Source: Kitasatospora sp. NA04385 (GTDB taxonomy: Bacteria; Actinomycetota; Actinomycetes; Streptomycetales; Streptomycetaceae). Taken from it: a stretch of DNA of 64,000 nucleotides. The stretch covers positions 6,951,728 through 7,015,727 of the forward strand of contig NZ_CP054919.1 in NCBI RefSeq assembly GCF_013364235.1. Direction: 5' to 3'. Within the stretch, counting starts at the first letter, position 1. The number at the start of each line of letters is the position of its first letter. The translations under genes were made by a program, and so were the position numbers. The notes under the pieces are model-generated. The model was not told the origin of the DNA. It searched no databases and saw only the letters and a program-made list of their open reading frames with translations. Below, piece by piece: positions 63,148-64,000 of this stretch.

Positions 63148-63500
63148 CCCGGTGATGCCGGTGGGGCACGCCTGGCAGGTCGAGTGCGCCGAGCCCGGGC
63201 CGCGCGGCGACGAGCAGATCGACCGCCTGCCGGCGCGGTGCCTGCCTGTGCGTGGCGCGGTACTTCCACGACGCGGACGACGCGGAGCGCCACCGGGCGG
63301 ACGGCGCCGACCTGTTCGGCCGGCACCTCGGATGCGCGGCGCTCGACTTCCTCGCCGCGACCGGTGCCGAACCCGGCGTGGACGAGTACGACCTCTCCCC
63401 GGACGGGCCCGGCGACCGAACCGCCGGGCGGCTCGGGCCGGTCAGGGGCGGGCGTGGCGGCGGACCAGTTCGGCGGCGCCCAGGACGCAGCCGGCGGTGA
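63148..63500 (+). pseudogene. Probable broken small gene
   Basis: One frame reads MPVGHAWQVECAEPGPRGDEQIDRLPARC from 63154, then loses sense. The next frame continues from about 63243 as CVARYFHDADDAERHRADGADLFGRHLGCAALDFLAATGAEP with good coding character. Joining them needs a frameshift near 63240. No family is recognised. The 3' end overlaps the convergent partial gene. Confidence 0.35.
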
Positions 63501-64000
63501 TCGACAGCAGGCCCAGGGCCAGCGTGCCGTCGGCCGGTCCGGGCCCCTGCCGGTCGGGGGCGGGCCCGGCGGCGACGACGGAGTACCCGGGCAGGCCGGG
63601 CGGGTCGGTCACCGCGGCCCCGGCCAGCGCCGGGGCGGGGGAGTCGGCGGGGTCCGGGTCGTCGGAGGGCTCGTCGGGCGGGCTGTCGGACGTCGGGTCG
63701 TCGGGCGTCGGCGGACCGGCCGGTGACGGCGCGTCGGCCGGGGACGCCGTCGCCTCCGGTCCGGTGGACGCCGGGGCGGGCACCGGCGCCGTCACCGACC
63801 CGGACGCGGAGGGTTCGGCGGACGGCTCGGCCGACGGGGACGCCGGGGGCGAGGCCGAGGGCGACGGCCCGGCGGCGTACCGGAACACCGCCCGGGCCGG
63901 GGTCAGCCCGTCCAGCCGCCCCGCGTCGCCCCCCGCCGCGTCGACCAGCCGGTAGTCGGCCACCCCGTCCGTCTCCACCGCGTACGCGCCGCCGGGCAGC
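63442..64000 (-). CDS. Membrane-anchored secreted protein, C-terminal part (runs off the window)
   Basis: The minus-strand frame is open at the window end, so only about 185 C-terminal residues are seen. LPGGAYAVETDGVADYRLVDAAGGDAGRLDGLTPARAVFRYAAG is followed by a long Pro/Ser/Asp/Glu-rich stalk (PSASPPASPSAEPSAEPS and similar, about 60-130). A single C-terminal membrane helix (TLALGLLSITAGCVLGAAELV) and a basic end RRHARP come last. This is the build of a surface protein whose N-terminal domain lies outside the window. Function cannot be assigned. Confidence 0.7.
   Translation of the reverse strand, partial: LPGGAYAVETDGVADYRLVDAAGGDAGRLDGLTPARAVFRYAAGPSPSASPPASPSAEPSAEPSASGSVTAPVPAPASTGPEATASPADAPSPAGPPTPDDPTSDSPPDEPSDDPDPADSPAPALAGAAVTDPPGLPGYSVVAAGPAPDRQGPGPADGTLALGLLSITAGCVLGAAELVRRHARP

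Noticed and set aside
1..64000. Integrated plasmid or prophage, tRNA-linked insertion
   Set aside because: No integrase, transposase, tRNA gene or attachment-type direct repeats were found.

Overview
The window is very GC-rich DNA with the codon use, GTG/TTG starts, stop-start overlaps and gene families of a streptomycete (Streptomyces or Kitasatospora). No rRNA, tRNA, CRISPR array or insertion sequence was seen.

Layout. (a) 1-7.1 kb is a cobalamin (B12) locus: the 5' end of cobN behind a cobalamin riboswitch on the minus strand, then cobG-cobH-cobIJ, a convergent cobK and cbiD. The rest of the corrin-ring methylation set, cobM-cobL, lies separately at 21.2-23.4 kb. (b) 7.1-13.4 kb is a catabolic island for D-amino acids and keto-deoxy sugars: RidA, an IclR regulator, a KDG-type kinase, a D-serine-dehydratase-like PLP enzyme, a D-aminoacylase and a KDPG aldolase, with a long palindromic operator at the divergent promoter. 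(c) 13.7-16.7 kb holds two secreted cell-wall hydrolases with different catalytic heads (Rpf type and CHAP type) and the same six-fold 47-residue C-terminal repeat. (d) 16.8-31.7 kb is mixed: a peroxiredoxin-like protein, TetR and MarR regulators beside their presumed targets, an FAD monooxygenase, esterase-like and HNH proteins, a fused biotin-dependent-type carboxyltransferase, and an NsrR/flavohaemoglobin nitric-oxide response pair.

(e) 31.8-59.2 kb is the most notable part, a biosynthetic cluster of stand-alone enzymes. It carries the complete 4-hydroxyphenylglycine branch (4-hydroxymandelate synthase, hydroxymandelate oxidase, HpgT-type aminotransferase). It also has a 2-oxoacid dehydrogenase E1 alpha/beta pair, an Fe(II)/2-oxoglutarate oxygenase, a DUF3050 haem-oxygenase-fold protein, two stand-alone AMP ligases, three carrier proteins, three ketosynthase-type and two KASIII-type proteins (several with altered or absent active sites), a phosphopantetheinyl transferase, a class-II aminoacyl-tRNA-synthetase-like amino acid:carrier-protein ligase, and two tandem condensation-domain proteins that end in a relic of an adenylation C-terminal subdomain. 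A methyltransferase, an esterase, a macrolide-type glycosyltransferase and an ABC exporter complete it. No modular NRPS or PKS is present. The inferred logic is that 4-hydroxyphenylglyoxylate is made and split between transamination (to hydroxyphenylglycine) and oxidative decarboxylation (to a 4-hydroxybenzoyl unit), building blocks are loaded on discrete carriers and joined by free-standing enzymes, and the product is decorated and exported. I cannot name the product. (f) 59.2-64 kb is ordinary chromosome: a cation diffusion facilitator, a DUF5996 protein, a GT39-like membrane protein, a probable broken gene and the 3' part of a membrane-anchored secreted protein.

Across the whole window a 13-bp palindrome, TGACG-NNN-CGTCA, recurs ten times exactly and twice with one change, inside genes, on start and stop codons and between genes. 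In coding sequence it always has the same phase, giving (L/M/V)-T-x-R-(Q/H). Unlike the gene content, it points to selection at the DNA level.
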